The position numbers were made by a program, and so were the translations under genes. Positions 1-13,369 of a stretch of DNA of 64,000 nucleotides are shown here, one piece after another. The notes beneath the pieces are model-generated. The model was not told the DNA's origin. It did not search any database and saw only the letters and a list, made by a program, of their open reading frames with translations. The stretch is taken from contig PTEX01000280.1 in the NCBI GenBank assembly GCA_003342815.1, positions 561,771 to 625,770 on the forward strand, in the 5' to 3' direction. Source of the stretch: Eudromia elegans (taxonomy: Eukaryota > Chordata > Aves > Tinamiformes > Tinamidae). Numbering within the stretch: position 1 is the first letter of the stretch; every line of letters begins with the position of its first letter.

Positions 1-3000
1 AAGAGCAAATGGGAAGGTATTTCATGTCCTAGATCAGGATCAATGGCAGCAATAAAGCAAACACTGAAGCTTGGCTTTGATTTATCACTAACATGCAAAA
101 CTGAAAAAATGAACAGATAAGCTACCCTGTGAACAGCGATAAAAGGGCACTGCCAAGCTGTTCCAAATTTTGTTGAACACATTATCACTGCAAACACTTT
201 CTTTATGAACTGGAATGCACGTTGTCTTCTCTTATTATATTTTTGCTCATTTGACTGAACGACCTCCATCCCCAAGCTCATCCCTTTTCTGCGTGTCCCC
301 CGCTCTGCCCCACGCTCATGCTGCTGGAGCCTCAAACGAACAGAGCTTCATTTGTTCACGAGTGCCGGCGTCAGCAGCAGTGTCAGCACAAGCAGGAGCG
401 CTGGCCCTGCCTCCGCCGCCCTGGGTGAGGGAACATTTCACGTTTCTGGGGATCACACATCCTCATTAACTGCTGCTCCTCTGAGGGAAGAGCTAGTGCA
501 TTCACACAGGTCTAAATTAAGCGACGATGAAAAAAGAAAGAAAGAAAAAAGACTGCTAAAAATAGTACTTAGAAACACGGCGTATTCTAAGAGATGAACA
601 ATTCTGCTATGAGAACAGAAAAGCACTCATAATTCAGCTCAAACTGTAATAGTGGGGTCTCTTAATCACTGGGACAGCATAACCTGAAGCTAGGGCACTG
701 CATTCTTGTACATCCATTCAAGACCTTCCATTGCTTATATATATTCCTTTTATATAAAATAATAATTGTCTGTGCTGAGTCCTGCTTTCTTTCCTTCCAT
801 TTCCTTCCATAGGAGGAATGGAAACAATGTCCAAAGTCTTTGTCTTCCATCCTTTGCAGTGTTCCAGGCACACACAAATGCAATAGAAGCACTTTCAATA
901 ACTGACTATGCTCAGTCTTTAAAGTCAGGAACTTTGTTCCTCATCTTTCCAGGGCCTCATTCTTTAGGTAGCCAGAAGTCTTCTTCAATTTCCAGCTTGA
1001 AAGTACCTGGGGTGTATTTATGTTCATCTGCTGCTATCCAGTTTGCTCTTGTTTTTGAGGTAGGCAGGTATCTTCCTTTTTCTGCATACAGAGAGCAGAC
1101 TTATTCATGCTTAGCCCTTCTCTGTTGGGAGACAGAAATCAAGTTTCTTCAGTTTCTTCTTCTCAGATAGGATGAGGAGGAGTGGAGAAACTAATAGCCC
1201 CTCTTTGTGCCTATTCTTTTCAGCAAGCTTGAATTGGTCTCCTAAGTATGTGGCCAGGACTGTGCAAAGTATCCTAGGTGAAATCTAACTTGAAGCTTGT
1301 ATTTGTATTTCTTTATCTCTGTGATAAGGAAATATATCTCTAGATAAGTCCCCCAATATCTACAGTTTTCTCTCCTTTATGTCATCCTCATGGATTTCAT
1401 ATTGCTCTTATTCCCCAGAGAACAGGAGTCCATTGTGATATTACTTCAGGCAGATTGCAGTGCCTAGCTGGAAAAACAGCCACTGATTGTGGTTCATCCT
1501 TTGGAGATGAACCAGCTTTAGTTAACTTCAAATCTGTGATACAAACTCTTGAGAGCACTAGGCAAGCCAGAAGCAATCTGCTTCTGGAGTTGTTATTTCA
1601 CTAACTTGTTTGTTTATAATATTTTCTCGGGGCTGGATCGTTGAATTCTTTCCCATTACACTAGTCTGCTTGTTGCTTCCTTAATCTCCTTCCACTCTTT
1701 GCTTCATCTTTTCTTTATTATCAACCTCTAGAAATGCTACCAACAGTTACTGTACAGTTATGAGATTTTCATAAGGATTCTTAAGAACACCACTGGCTCA
1801 GCACACATTTGATTTAGAACATGGAGTGGGTCTGACTCACACCGCATTATTCATGCCATTCACCCTTGATTTGGAACAAGCCTTCTGGTTTAGCTGTGGG
1901 CCTGGAAATGTCTGAAACTAAATTATACACAGGACTTCAAAGATGTTTATAAGGAAAAGAATGGTGATAAGCATCTCCAAAGTTCCTAGAGATTAAATTT
2001 TAATGCATAAATTCATGAAGGACACGTTTATGCCTGAACCCTGCACTGAACACCTACTTGACAACATCTGGAATGCTCTGCGCAATGTATTCATGCAGAT
2101 GTACAAATGATGGAGTTTGACACGTTTCTCCCTGCTTTCTTACTGGGACTATTTTAGCAAGAGCACACAGAATTGCGGAACGACCCAATGATTCAAAAGA
2201 GGCTTTGCTGAGATTAGGCTCCCTCAGCTCCTCGCTCCAGCATCTTTATCTCTGACCTTGCAGGTAGGAAAACATCACTGCAATGAGACCTGTAAGGCGG
2301 GATGATCAGGCATGTGAGGAATGCAGGCAATGTTATTCTCCTCTCTGATCCAGAAATTGGCTTTAAGACTTAGTGAGAGAATAGAATAATCACTCTGACC
2401 TTCGTTTGCAACATCGTAACACAACAGTGAGGACAGCAGGCACTTTCCACATGCCATCAGAAAGGAGCATGCAGGGAGAAACATTTCCCTGCTTCCCTGG
2501 CACAGCAGCACCATTCCAGGGAGCAATTTGAAATGGGCAAGTGGGGCGAGAAGGAGAGGAAGCCACAAGGCCCCGCGGTGGCAGAGCAGAGCAGTCACAG
2601 CCAGGTCTTACCAGCCCTGCTATGTGCCTGCCAGTGGAGTATGTGATATGGACTGTCCCAGACCTGGCTCTGACACAACGGTGTGTGGGAAGGGGGAACT
2701 AAGATGACTGGCTGTGAGGTTCCCCATTCCACTTTTGCCTGTTTGGAGGAAGAAGAGAGAAGGCAGAACTGTTCCGCTAGATAAAGTCTTGTAGCTTTAC
2801 AAAGCACACATGCTTCACTTGGAGCTTGTCTGCCTTCTACTTGCATCACATAAATACCCATGCATGTACTTGACTCAGGCCTAAATTTAAAGCTCACAAA
2901 CATTAAAAAGATTTCAGGTTAACCATTTAGCTTGCTGAACCATGACTCTTGCCTACAAGGAAGGAATCACCCAAGGGTAATCCATGGAAACCTTGCTGTC

Positions 3001-4809
3001 ATTATCACAGTGGGCTGTTTGCCTGCAAGCATTAATGAAACATGTGGTGGAGGAGGCTCCCAGCAAGGCACAGAAAAGAAAAATCATATTTAGGAGAGGA
3101 CAGAAGGGAAACAAAGAGCTAAAGATTAAAAATGATTCTGGAGCAAAGGCAGTGAATCTGTGGCACGACCTAAAAAGAGGAGGAAGCGAAGCAGAGGCTG
3201 CGTGGAGTGCTCAGGAGCTGTCCAGTGTCCAGCAGCAGAGAGCTCAAGCTGCTGCTGAAACCAAATGAGGCAACACATATTTTAAATAAATATGTATGAA
3301 GCACTAAAAAGGCAAAAAAAGGATGATAAAGAGAGGAGGCTTGATGCAGGAGGCAGACTGTGGGCTGTTGTGCTGGTCAGTGTGCTGCCACACAGGGCCT
3401 CGGCAGGAGGGGAAAAAGGACTGAATTGTGCACGGTTCCCTATTTTTATATCCTGTTTCTCTCTCTTTCTCAATGGGATGTTTTATTTCTTTCACAAAAG
3501 GATCACGAAACAAAGGGATACACACAGAAGACTCGAGGATTTATAGAATCTTATCTAACTCCAAAAAAAAAGAAAGAAAAAAAAGTACAAAGGTATTTGG
3601 TACTAAATGTCATGAGATAGAGGCATTATTCTTTACAGAGAGCAAATGAGAGCTGCTTACATTTGGAGTTGCCTTTGAAACCAACTCCCAAAAGCTTCAG
3701 CAACAAACTATTGCAAAACAGCTACTAATCCTTTTGCTCTTCTTTTGGTGTAATCGTTCCAAGCTCTTTGTGCATCCCTCACCCCAACACTGTGTCAACA
3801 GCAAAGTGAAACAGTGTTTACGACCCCTAATGCTATAAGCTTGTTACAGTGAAAAAAAAATCCAAATTCTCTCTTCAGTCTGCAGTCATAACCACTTCCC
3901 TGGGGAGCTCGCTGTCTGGACAAATTGCCTTTTTCTTGCCATAGCACACCATAATCAGAGCTCTCGATAGATAAGGCCAACTTTTATGGAAACCGTTATA
4001 CTCACAAATAATGGGTGCTTTTGAACTACAGCTATTAATACTATCTGTTTGAAGAAAGGTCAAGGAGTTGAATGAGTCATGTTGGTTTTCCTCCACTTAT
4101 TTCTACAGCTCAGTGCAGATTATCTACTACCAGCTGGACTACTATTACTTAAACATTCCTTTTGGTGGTGGTCATAGAGAGCCTGATGGCCCCCTTGTCA
4201 AGCTGGATTCACACTGGCAGTGTAACACCTCTGTCTGCTTTGGACTTCCAGCAGAACAAGCGAGGAAAGAAGTTCTAGTTCATTATTCAGCAAGATATCA
4301 GTGAAGAGATTCGTATGTGAGCATCTCCATCTCTCTATCTTTGCACTGTGGCAAAAAGCTTTCATGCTTTGAGACAAACATTTGCTTGACATTGGGACTT
4401 TCTAGGGTGGTCTGGGCCTTTTGATGCAAAAGTTCTCAGGCTTTTTCCTTTCATGTGGCTTCCTGCTTGAACTAAACTCTCTCCCTTACCACTCTGTCAT
4501 CCAATTTTTCCTTTTAAATCAGTGGATGCTCACAGAATGCAACAGACTTGGTATCTGCAGATCACTGTGAGCACAACTGTGTCCTTGGAGCTTGGGCATG
4601 AATATGCCACTCAGCAGGAGATCTCCTAAGTACTGAGCCAGGACTTGGGTCCTTGCTAACAATTTGCTTCTTAGTGATGCAACTACCCACATTGTGATAG
4701 AAGCCTGCAACTCGCCAAATAAAAAGGCATTCCAAAAAGCTATCCCACAAACAGAGAGGCTTTTTTTAGGACAGGCATTCAAAAATCACCAACAGGTCAA
4801 GCTCGTAAC

Positions 4810-4833
4810 AAAAAAAAAAAAAAAAAAAAAAAA
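4810..4833. repeat. Poly(A) run, 24 A
   Basis: Uninterrupted A run in ANKH intron 1. No poly(A) signal lies within 40 bases upstream (the nearest AATAAA is about 90 bases away) and no coding remnant precedes it, so it looks like a simple repeat rather than a retrocopy tail. Confidence 0.9.
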
Positions 4834-7800
4834 GTGTCAGGCAGGCTACCTGCAGTGATTTCTCATAAATTCGTTAAAGTCAGGCACATCGGCCTCTGCA
4901 GAGTATTAGAAGAAAAAGCACATTCCTTTTATATTAGAGAGAGAGACATTTGTGGAGAAAGCTCTTCCAAAGTCTCTTGCAATCCTGGGGCAGTCCTAAC
5001 CAACAGACCGTTGAGTGCATCTCAGAAGGCTCATATAAGAACAAGACGGTGAGTGCTGAAAGGTCGTCATGCTTTCATGCTTTGAAATAAAAAGCTCTGA
5101 AGCAAAATAACTTCCCACAAGTATATAAAGAACACCAGCACAGTGATCGGGATTGCTGTCAAGGTCACATTTAAAAAAGATGAGATCCAGATACAAAACC
5201 ATTCGTTCAAAAATAAAACAGCATTTGTACATGCAGTCACCACGATGGCATGTAACCAGTGACCTCTCTGTATGTAAAGGGTGTATCAGGTATACTGGCA
5301 ATTACCTAAACATTTCCATGCACACCTATTGTCCTTCTTCCCTTAACCAAATTCAAGACAGTATTTGGTGTCACTCAGTGTATATTGAGTGTATTCTTGC
5401 TATAAATGCATTTTCTTCCTGCTCCGACGCAATATACTATATATACATGTGTACGTGCGTGTGCATTTGTAGGTCTTTCATATTTCTTGAAAAATGTATT
5501 TACCTGTGGCAAGCAGAAAGCTTTTCTAGATGACTACCTTCAGTATCTTATGGATTTGAAAAATGTTTTGTGGTTTGGACTTTCTTTCTCTTTTAAAACA
5601 TTTGTCTAAGTCTGTGAATCCATCATGCCTCAGTGTAAGCACAGAGGAAGTAGCTTGTATTGTCATACTAAATTTGTGGCTGGACATTTCCAGTTGTTTT
5701 GTGCTACTTAAGTGCAGAGAAAAATGACCAGAAATGTCTCTGTGGCTTCAATAACTCCAATGAGAGTTAGAGTTATTTGGCTAGGGCTTCAAAAACTCTT
5801 TTAACATGAGTTGGCAAAATCATTATTTAACGGAGACGAAGATCATGTGCTGCAGTGAGTTGCAGGATTGAACTCCCCTCCCGAGCAGCCCTCTCAGGCT
5901 ATGGTGAATAGATTGTAGATGATCCCAGAACTCAAACTAATTTCCAAAATGCCACATTGTGTGAGGACGAGGGATGAAATAAGCTTCAAAAGGCCATTAC
6001 CAGGCAAAACGAACTGACTGACCAAGGTCAAGTTGTGATGTGAGCCCACAGGAAAGCCAGGAGTGGGAAGCAGAGGAAAAGCAGGAGGTTCATAAGCTTC
6101 TCATGAGCAGGAGCTTCTCAAGGTTCAGACTGTGACCGTGGCCCCAAGCCTTTCTGTTCCTCTGCTGCCCACATGTGAACCGTGACATCTACTGGCCCAC
6201 GGTTTCTTTATGTCCCAAACTGTTCATGTTGTGCAAAAGTTTCTTATTAGCCATAATCATATCATTACCCAGTAAAGAGCTGTCCCGCAGGTTCCAATCT
6301 GCTGACAAGGCCATGTTCATACGTCCATAACCAAACTCCTTTGGTATTTAAAAGACAGCCAAGGAAAGCAGATGATCCACAGAATCGACACTGAAAAGAC
6401 GGCTTGGCTGAAGGGCTGTAAGACACTGCATATGCTTTATGTCATTGGAGGATCTGAAATACCCGTTGCAGTTGCTGAGTCTGTATCTGTACCACCCGTC
6501 CAGACTGCAGAGCAGGTCTTTGAGGAATACATGGTTCCCAAGCCGCTTGTCTCCCTTGCCAGAAGACTCAATCTTCAGCTCTAACCTACCCTGCATAGAA
6601 CTTTAGGGTGATGACAGTGTTCTTTGCTCTCCTTGATTCACTGAATTTGAACTCACAGAAAATAGAACAATCATCTAACGCCATCTAAAGCACAGGATTC
6701 TTCACATCAACTTATTTCAAAACAAAGTAATGCATAGCATGGAACAACTCATGCTGTAAATTATCTGGAAACCTTTCAGGTCTGAATTGTGTTTAGCTGC
6801 CTCAGTCTCTCTTGTTGCTCGTGGCCAAGTTCTTCTGTGCAGCACTGACCTTGCTAACACTATTCCCTCTCCAGCATGACTATACTTTTCATATAATCGC
6901 AGTTATCAATTTCCCTTTTGGTCCAAGCTTCAAATGCTTAATTTTTATAATGTTTCCTCTTGCATAACTGAGATTTTACTCCTTGCTAGCAGAACCGAAA
7001 ATGGGAAGTACCTTCCAGAGCTGCAATGTTGCTAACTATTCACTTTCTTTCCAAATGTGCTGAAGACCTTCTAATTGGCAGATGCTGACAGGGGAAATGG
7101 TGAAGACAGACTTGTGCGACAGTCTGCCTTTCATCTGCGAGGTACTGACTTCGCATCAAAGGCTGCTGTATTCTTGGAATGCACTGGCATGCTACAGCAA
7201 GGAAAATCTGCACAATAAGACAGGAACTGCTTGGGGCCGGTCACGGCGAGCATCAGCTGAACTGATCAGGGCTATAGAAACAGCAGCTGCTGCTTGCTGA
7301 CAGAGAGGTTAAAGACACTGGTCACTGATGTGCAACAGAAGGAAAGAGAGGCAAACATCGCACGAGAAGGAAGGAAACAAGAAAGTGAGCCTTATAAAAT
7401 CCAAAGAGAAACCCTCCATTTGGGGGAAAGCAACTGTCAAATGCTGTCATTAAGAAAGAGGAACAGTGGATACAGAGAAGCCCATTAAGGCTACACATGC
7501 AATCCATCTGAATCTGCGACAAGACAAAACCAGTCCCTCAACTCTTTCTTTGACCAATGTAGGTCAGGGCAGAGCAGTATCACAAAGGCAAGAAGATTCT
7601 GATGTAATCTGCTTCTACCTTCATTCACTGTTTTAAGAACTAAGGAGACAAGAGGACAGACCTGTTCCCTGCCAACAGCCTTTTAAATGGATTTGTCAGG
7701 AAATTACTGCTCGGTATAGCAAGTTTTCAAGCCATGGCTTACAAGGCTCTGCCCTTTAAGGGGCACAAGGAGTGGGAGAAAGAGAATCAAACAAATACAA

Positions 7801-10379
7801 GCCCAAATACGTTATCCAGCTTGTGTGAATGGTATTTTTTTCTTTTTAATCTTCCCTGGAAGATTTTCTGAACTCTACAAATTGAAAAAGGTTGGGAAAC
7901 AATCACCTCTGCACTCATCTGATAGCAATGCCAAGTTGCCATATGAAGCAAACCCTTTGAAAGTAAGTTGCATGTTGCAGGTTTCTTCACCCCAGCTCTA
8001 ACAATCTGGATAAAACACTCGCAACAGCAAAATGTTGCAAAACCACCATTCACAAACAATGCTGCATTAGTAAAGAAAACCGTGAATGCTGGGCAACAGC
8101 AACTCACGCCAAATCCAAAACAGTGGATTATTTGTGTAATTTAGGGAAAGGAATTCTTATATATGGTGCACTGGAGATTTCAAGGTATTGTAACAGGGGG
8201 ATGTATTTTTAAATAACTACTTTATTTCTCCAGCATTCCTCATCTCTCCTTTTCTAGCATGCTCTTAAAAATGGTCCAGAAATCAACTGTCTTCACAAAT
8301 AGCAACCTCGTACTGGAAGACCAGGGGTGTTTCCAGCTGGAACTACTCTGGGTGAACATTGCAGGCAGACACGTTTATTCGACAGTATATCAGAAAGGAA
8401 CTAATATGAGAAAACTGCCTATGCAGACAAACTTATAGGGTAACAAGTCTCTGTGGAAAATCTTAAAGAGAAATGACACCATAGATCAGAGAGCAGCTGG
8501 GGAACTGCAGAGTCGCGCTGCTGCAGACACTGAGGTTCACGGGCAGTTTAAGTCTCTTGTTCTTATGGCAGGTCTTTTTTAATTCTCAGGCTAATCGTTA
8601 TCTGAAAAAGCAGCAGCAGGTGAGTCTAACACCATAGCTACCGGAATACCATGTCCGTAGGAAATCAGGGATGCAGAAGAAAGTATAATCTGATGATCTA
8701 ATTGCATATTAACCCCCCTCTCCAAATTCACAGATTTTCAAATACAAATATGACAAGACACCAAAAAGTAATTTGATTAACTGGTTAAAATCTAAGGTCA
8801 TTAAAAATTTTCTGTGCAATTTTTGAACAAATACTGATCTGATATGCCACTTAAGCTAGAATTTATCTTAGTTGCAATGTAGAAATTATTTAAGAAAATC
8901 ACAGATTTCTGAAAGTTGCTACAAAGCAAAATCTGGCAGCATTGCTTGGTTTTATGCAACGGAGGTTGTTGCATGAGTTGGCAGATATATTTACATTTTC
9001 TATTTATACAGCAGCTTACAACCATGTTTTACAAACATGAAGGAATAAACTTTTCAACTGCCTTGTTAAACACATCACTATTCCAGAACCAGCAAAAATG
9101 CTATGAATGACGCATATGTCTTGTCTATAATCAAGAGAGAACTTCGCTTAACAGATACTATCGGCACTTTCAGACCTGGAGCCCCCTTATTTTTGCACAT
9201 AAACTCAAGCATTCCTCTTGAAACAGTAGGAAATTGGATCATGTCATGTAAGTCTTTGTGTATAACCAGTTTCCTCACTCAGCCACAAAATGAGAAAAAG
9301 TTTTACAAAATTAGGTTAGGACAAACCAAACACAGGTGGAAAGTCAGCTCTCCTACTGTTGTGAAAATGCAACAGGAAAACACAAACCAAAGAAAACTGA
9401 AATGGGTTAAACAGTCACTTCAGCTCAAACCTGGAGGTTTTCTGGCATTTGTTTCTATGATAAGGAACATAGCGGGTCAATCCCCTCTCAAAGTTCCAGG
9501 TTTGAAATCACATTTTAAAATTAGGCTATTGGTACTACCAACTCTCCTTACTAATGCTCTTTGAGTTTACTAGATTTTCACTGGCACATGGAGGAGATGC
9601 CAGATCCTTACCTTCAAAGTAGCAACATGACAAATACAACGTGATCCTTTCTCAGTCAGGGTCTGCTCAAGAATCCTGAGCAAACTGGCCTATCTCCAGC
9701 AAGAGCCCTCCACCCTACAGACCGGGAGCTCAAACTGCCAGGCAGACACCATAAATTCTTCCTGTCTCTCACCACACTGGCCAGTCTTCTAGTGGGGAGA
9801 ATTGTCCCCACCATGCAGACACGAAAGATCTACTTGGTATTAACCTACTTTGCAAATTAATGAAGGGTTTTGAGATGGATCGAACTATTTTATATTGTTC
9901 TCCCCTTCCTCCCCTCACCCCTTCCTGGAAATAGGTTAGTTCTACACTTACACAGCTAGGCAACTACTCCAAATATATATAACAGCTATGATGAGGTACA
10001 AAGAAGAAAGTAAGAAGAAGAATGTAAGAAAGTCCATGGGAGTCATTGTAGCAGTGGTGCCACAGTCACAGGGGGATGGGAAGGCTGGGACTGGGATGCA
10101 GAAAACTGAAGAAATTTGTAAAGGAAAGAAAGGGTAGGATGCAAAAAGGGAAGGTATTGACAAGTGAGGCACAACATAAGACTTGAGCTGTAGCTTATAT
10201 ATTTCATAATACAGTAACAGCAAGTACCACAAGGGGGGAAGTCTCGTTCTAAGATTCATTCTCACAATTTCTCGTATGATATAAAACCCTCACCAGAATT
10301 TAGCTTTATTAATGGTTTATTTTTATCGTATGTTATAAACTATAAATATATATTGGTTTAGCTGCTGGGAGCATGTGCC

Positions 10380-10700
10380 TCTGTGACCTTTTGAGTTAAT
10401 ACATTGCTGAGATTTGGCTTTTAGCTGCTAATAAGTCTTATTAGATCTTTGGCTTTTTCCCCAGATGTCAGGGTATGTTGCTTGCTGTGCAGCTCCCGTA
10501 AACGCTCTGCATGGCTGGTGAATGGGACTGTCTGCTGTCTAATGCCTGTTGCAATTAATGCTGACATATAAGCCTAATTAATCGCTCGTGTAGTCTAAAA
10601 ACGGGCCATGTGATCTAGAGAGCACTTAGCAATGTCATTGCTGGTGCCTGGCAGATGACAACCTCGGAGCTAATGCTGTAGGGCTGGGGTCGGATGTAAG
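10380..10700. promoter_or_regulatory. Candidate conserved non-coding element in intron 1
   Basis: This block of balanced-complexity DNA is free of recognisable repeats. It has homeodomain-type AT cores (TAATTA at 10575-10580 and AATTAAT near 10553) embedded in moderately GC-rich sequence such as CGCTCG and AACGGGCC, unlike the low-complexity DNA around it. This texture is typical of vertebrate developmental enhancers. Conservation cannot be tested from one sequence, so this is pattern-based inference only. Confidence 0.25.
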
Positions 10701-11214
10701 AGGATGTAAAGGTGCATTGCTTAGGAGAAGAAAATCTCTGGAGTCAGTGCTGAGGTACAAAACTTGGAAACGACCCCTCTGGTTCTGTGTGCTTCATTTT
10801 TCCACACTATGCAGCACCTTAAGCTAAGCTGGCACTTGGCTTTTCTTGCTCTGGACAGTGAAGTTGAAGGTATTTCACATTTCTTCCTTAGCAGCTTCCC
10901 TGACAATACGTGGCTTGCAAATCCCGCAGGCGAAAATAATTCCTTCAAAATACTACTCCTTGAGGGAAAATAAAATCTATAGATAGTAGACTTTGTAAAT
11001 GTTTACTTCTTCAACACAGTTTGATTTGCATTTAATTTAAAATTACCACACTAGTGCCATTCTAATAATGTGGTGATGGTAGACACATACAGTTGTAGTC
11101 TATACCAATTGTAAGACCTTGTTAGGTCTCATGTTTATATGGTACTAAGTCCTATCTGATTTAAGTGAGTCACTGACCTCTCAGAATAGCAATCACAGGA
11201 ATACTTTGTACTCA

Positions 11215-11410
11215 TATAGCTCCTTTCATCTCGGAGCATTTCTGAAACACTAATTTTCATTACATCCTTGTGACACATAGGTAGGCGTGCACACTTCAAA
11301 GACAGGTGAACTGTGACATGAAAAGGTTATGTAACTTGGCCCAAATCCCATAGGAACAGTTGGGAATATGAGCTCCCTCATTGCTTTGTCTGAACTTCCA
11401 GGCAAGAACA
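11215..11410. repeat. Decayed ancient amniote interspersed repeat (MIR/L2-type tail)
   Basis: The order of phrases follows a widespread amniote repeat: a 'TATAGCTCCTTTCATC' head, 'TCATTACATCCTTGTGACA', 'CATAGGTAGG', then 'GTGAACTGTGACATG' and 'GGTTATGTAACTTGGCCCAAA', the decayed counterpart of the usual 'gaaactgaggcacagagaggttaagtaacttgccc' block. Many substitutions indicate great age. The family name is uncertain without a repeat library. Confidence 0.6.
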
Positions 11411-11589
11411 CCGACCCCCAAAATGGTCTTCATAAAGCATTAATCAAAATGTTTAACCTCCTACTAGGTTTGTAAATGCCATGGACAGAAGATAAGCTCC
11501 CTAATTCTTTTTGATACATTATTCATGACTTGTTCTGCTTTTCTGGCAACACTCTTTTTTTCTTAATAATAAAAAAAGAAGCCTATGCA

Positions 11590-12170
11590 AACACAAGGGA
11601 AAAAAACAGTTGTTTATTTTTCAAGCAATGACTGCAAAAAGAAATCCAATAAAAAACAGTTAGCATTTCTTTATTGCTTGCCTGTTTAATCCCAGTTACT
11701 AACTCGTGTGCAGTTCATGGCAATTTCTCTGCAGGACCAGGGCACCCTAGTGATTTCAGGAGAGAGCAGCAATAGGACTCCGTTCACTTAGTTTTAGTTT
11801 CCAAGGAGCTACGTGCCACTGAGCAAAATTATGTCCGCAGATGAAATAGTTATGCTGGCGAATAAAATTGCCCAACCAATGGCTAGTGACACCAATTCAA
11901 ACTAATAATTCAAGTCCTGGCTATATTTCCTGCTAAACAGGATAAAACCCCCGTACTGCTCCAGTTGATAATTAAGGAACTACAGGCTACCTCGTGCTGA
12001 CACTATTTTCGAAATATTGCATCTGTCCTCGGTGATGCTGCGAGGAGCAAACAGGGTTATCAGTCACCGCTGCAAATTGTATCCAGCCCTGCCTGAGGTG
12101 GGCTGCGCACTTCTGATCAAGGTAGTTAAGTGATGTGCACCGCATTTCTCCCCTTTTCTAACAACACTAA
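11590..12170. promoter_or_regulatory. Candidate conserved non-coding element in intron 1
   Basis: This is a repeat-free stretch with clustered motif-like words: CCAATAAAA (near 11650), CCAACCAATGG (near 11872), AACTAATAATTC (near 11900) and TTGATAATTAAGG (near 11965). CpG-containing words (CACCGCTGC, GCGCAC) appear near 12065-12110. It has no coding character in any frame. The call is inferred from texture alone. Confidence 0.25.
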
Positions 12171-13369
12171 TACAAATGTACATAGAAATCACCAATCAGG
12201 CCATAACAACACACACGGGCAGCTTTGAAATGGTGTTAAAGGAAGACAGATTTGAATGGCAATGGCTATTTGAGTGTGTGGGCATGGGTGGTATTATTGA
12301 AGATACTGTGGGGTGTGCATGGGTATACAGAGAGCTAAATAAATAAATACATGCTTATGTATGTGCACACACACACATACCTACTGTGCACAGAAGGAAG
12401 GATGAATCAAAATATTTGATTCTATTTTCCTGGCGGCCTTACTCTAAAAAGAAAACTTCATAGAACTACACAGTGTTGTAAACAAATTCTTTAAGAAGTA
12501 TGCAGTAAAGGAAATAACAAAAATAGCTTAGATATGTTTTATTTCTCTAATCTTCTGTTAATTTACCTGGTCTACCTGTTCTTTAGTAGAACCGCAATTC
12601 AGATGTTGGTCCAAGAGGATTTTATGTGCTGAACAGATGAGCTGTGCTGCCTAGATTGGACTACCTCTGTAATACAGCTTTGGCCTAAAGGTTATTGGAT
12701 TAGCAAAGGCCAAGACTGACCCTCCACAGACCATCACAGTCCTGGAGCGGGCCTTAGGAGATGAGCCTGTTAGCTTTTGTGAGCACTGCTCTAGCATTTC
12801 CTACCTCTCACAAACCAAACAGAATTGACAAAGGAAACATATAATTGTATAGGACAATACTGCCATAAAGTATCTTCTACAAATATTTACTGAAAATTTC
12901 ACATTAGCCATTGAGTAGAGGTATTGAAAACCTGGAGAAGCCTCTCAAGCTAAGAATATTGGAGATAATGTTTTCTTCTTGCTTTTCAATCTCAGGCTAG
13001 TGTCTTAGGTTTTATTAAAAAGACTCTGTTTTGAATACTCTGCTAACAAACACTCTCCCTGATTGAGGAAAGCAATGTATGAATAAGGTGTATCAATTAT
13101 GAGTATGTCCTATCAAAATTAATGACCTACAACTCTGCTAAAAAAAAAAAAAAAAAAGTCCTTAAAAAGAAGACTTGCCTGTTCAGGCAAGGCTCATTCT
13201 CCCATAGTTTTATACAATGATCTCTACAGCTGACTGGTAGTTTTTCTTCTCTTCTAGAGTATTGTTCTGAGGTAGTAACTTCATTTCATGAAAATTTTAC
13301 TAACATATTAACGTTCTTAGAAATCTTTCTTATCTAAAGCATACATTCACAGAAGGAGGTAGGGAAGCC
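12171..13369. other. Intron 1 stretch without recognisable elements
   Basis: AT-rich single-copy intron sequence with short CA runs (around 12365) and a 19-base A run at 13140-13158. I see no exon, RNA gene or transposon here. Confidence 0.6.
13140..13158. repeat. Poly(A) run, 19 A
   Basis: Uninterrupted A run within intron 1, followed by unrelated single-copy sequence. Confidence 0.9.

Noticed and set aside
4664..4858. Possible processed pseudogene ending in the 24-A run
   Set aside because: AATAAA is too far from the run and the preceding sequence has no recognisable coding remnant or flanking target duplication.
9103..9564. 153-codon open frame on the plus strand
   Set aside because: A frame of this length is expected by chance in 64 kb. 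It has no recognisable motif, lies within ANKH intron 1 on the opposite strand, and shows no promoter.
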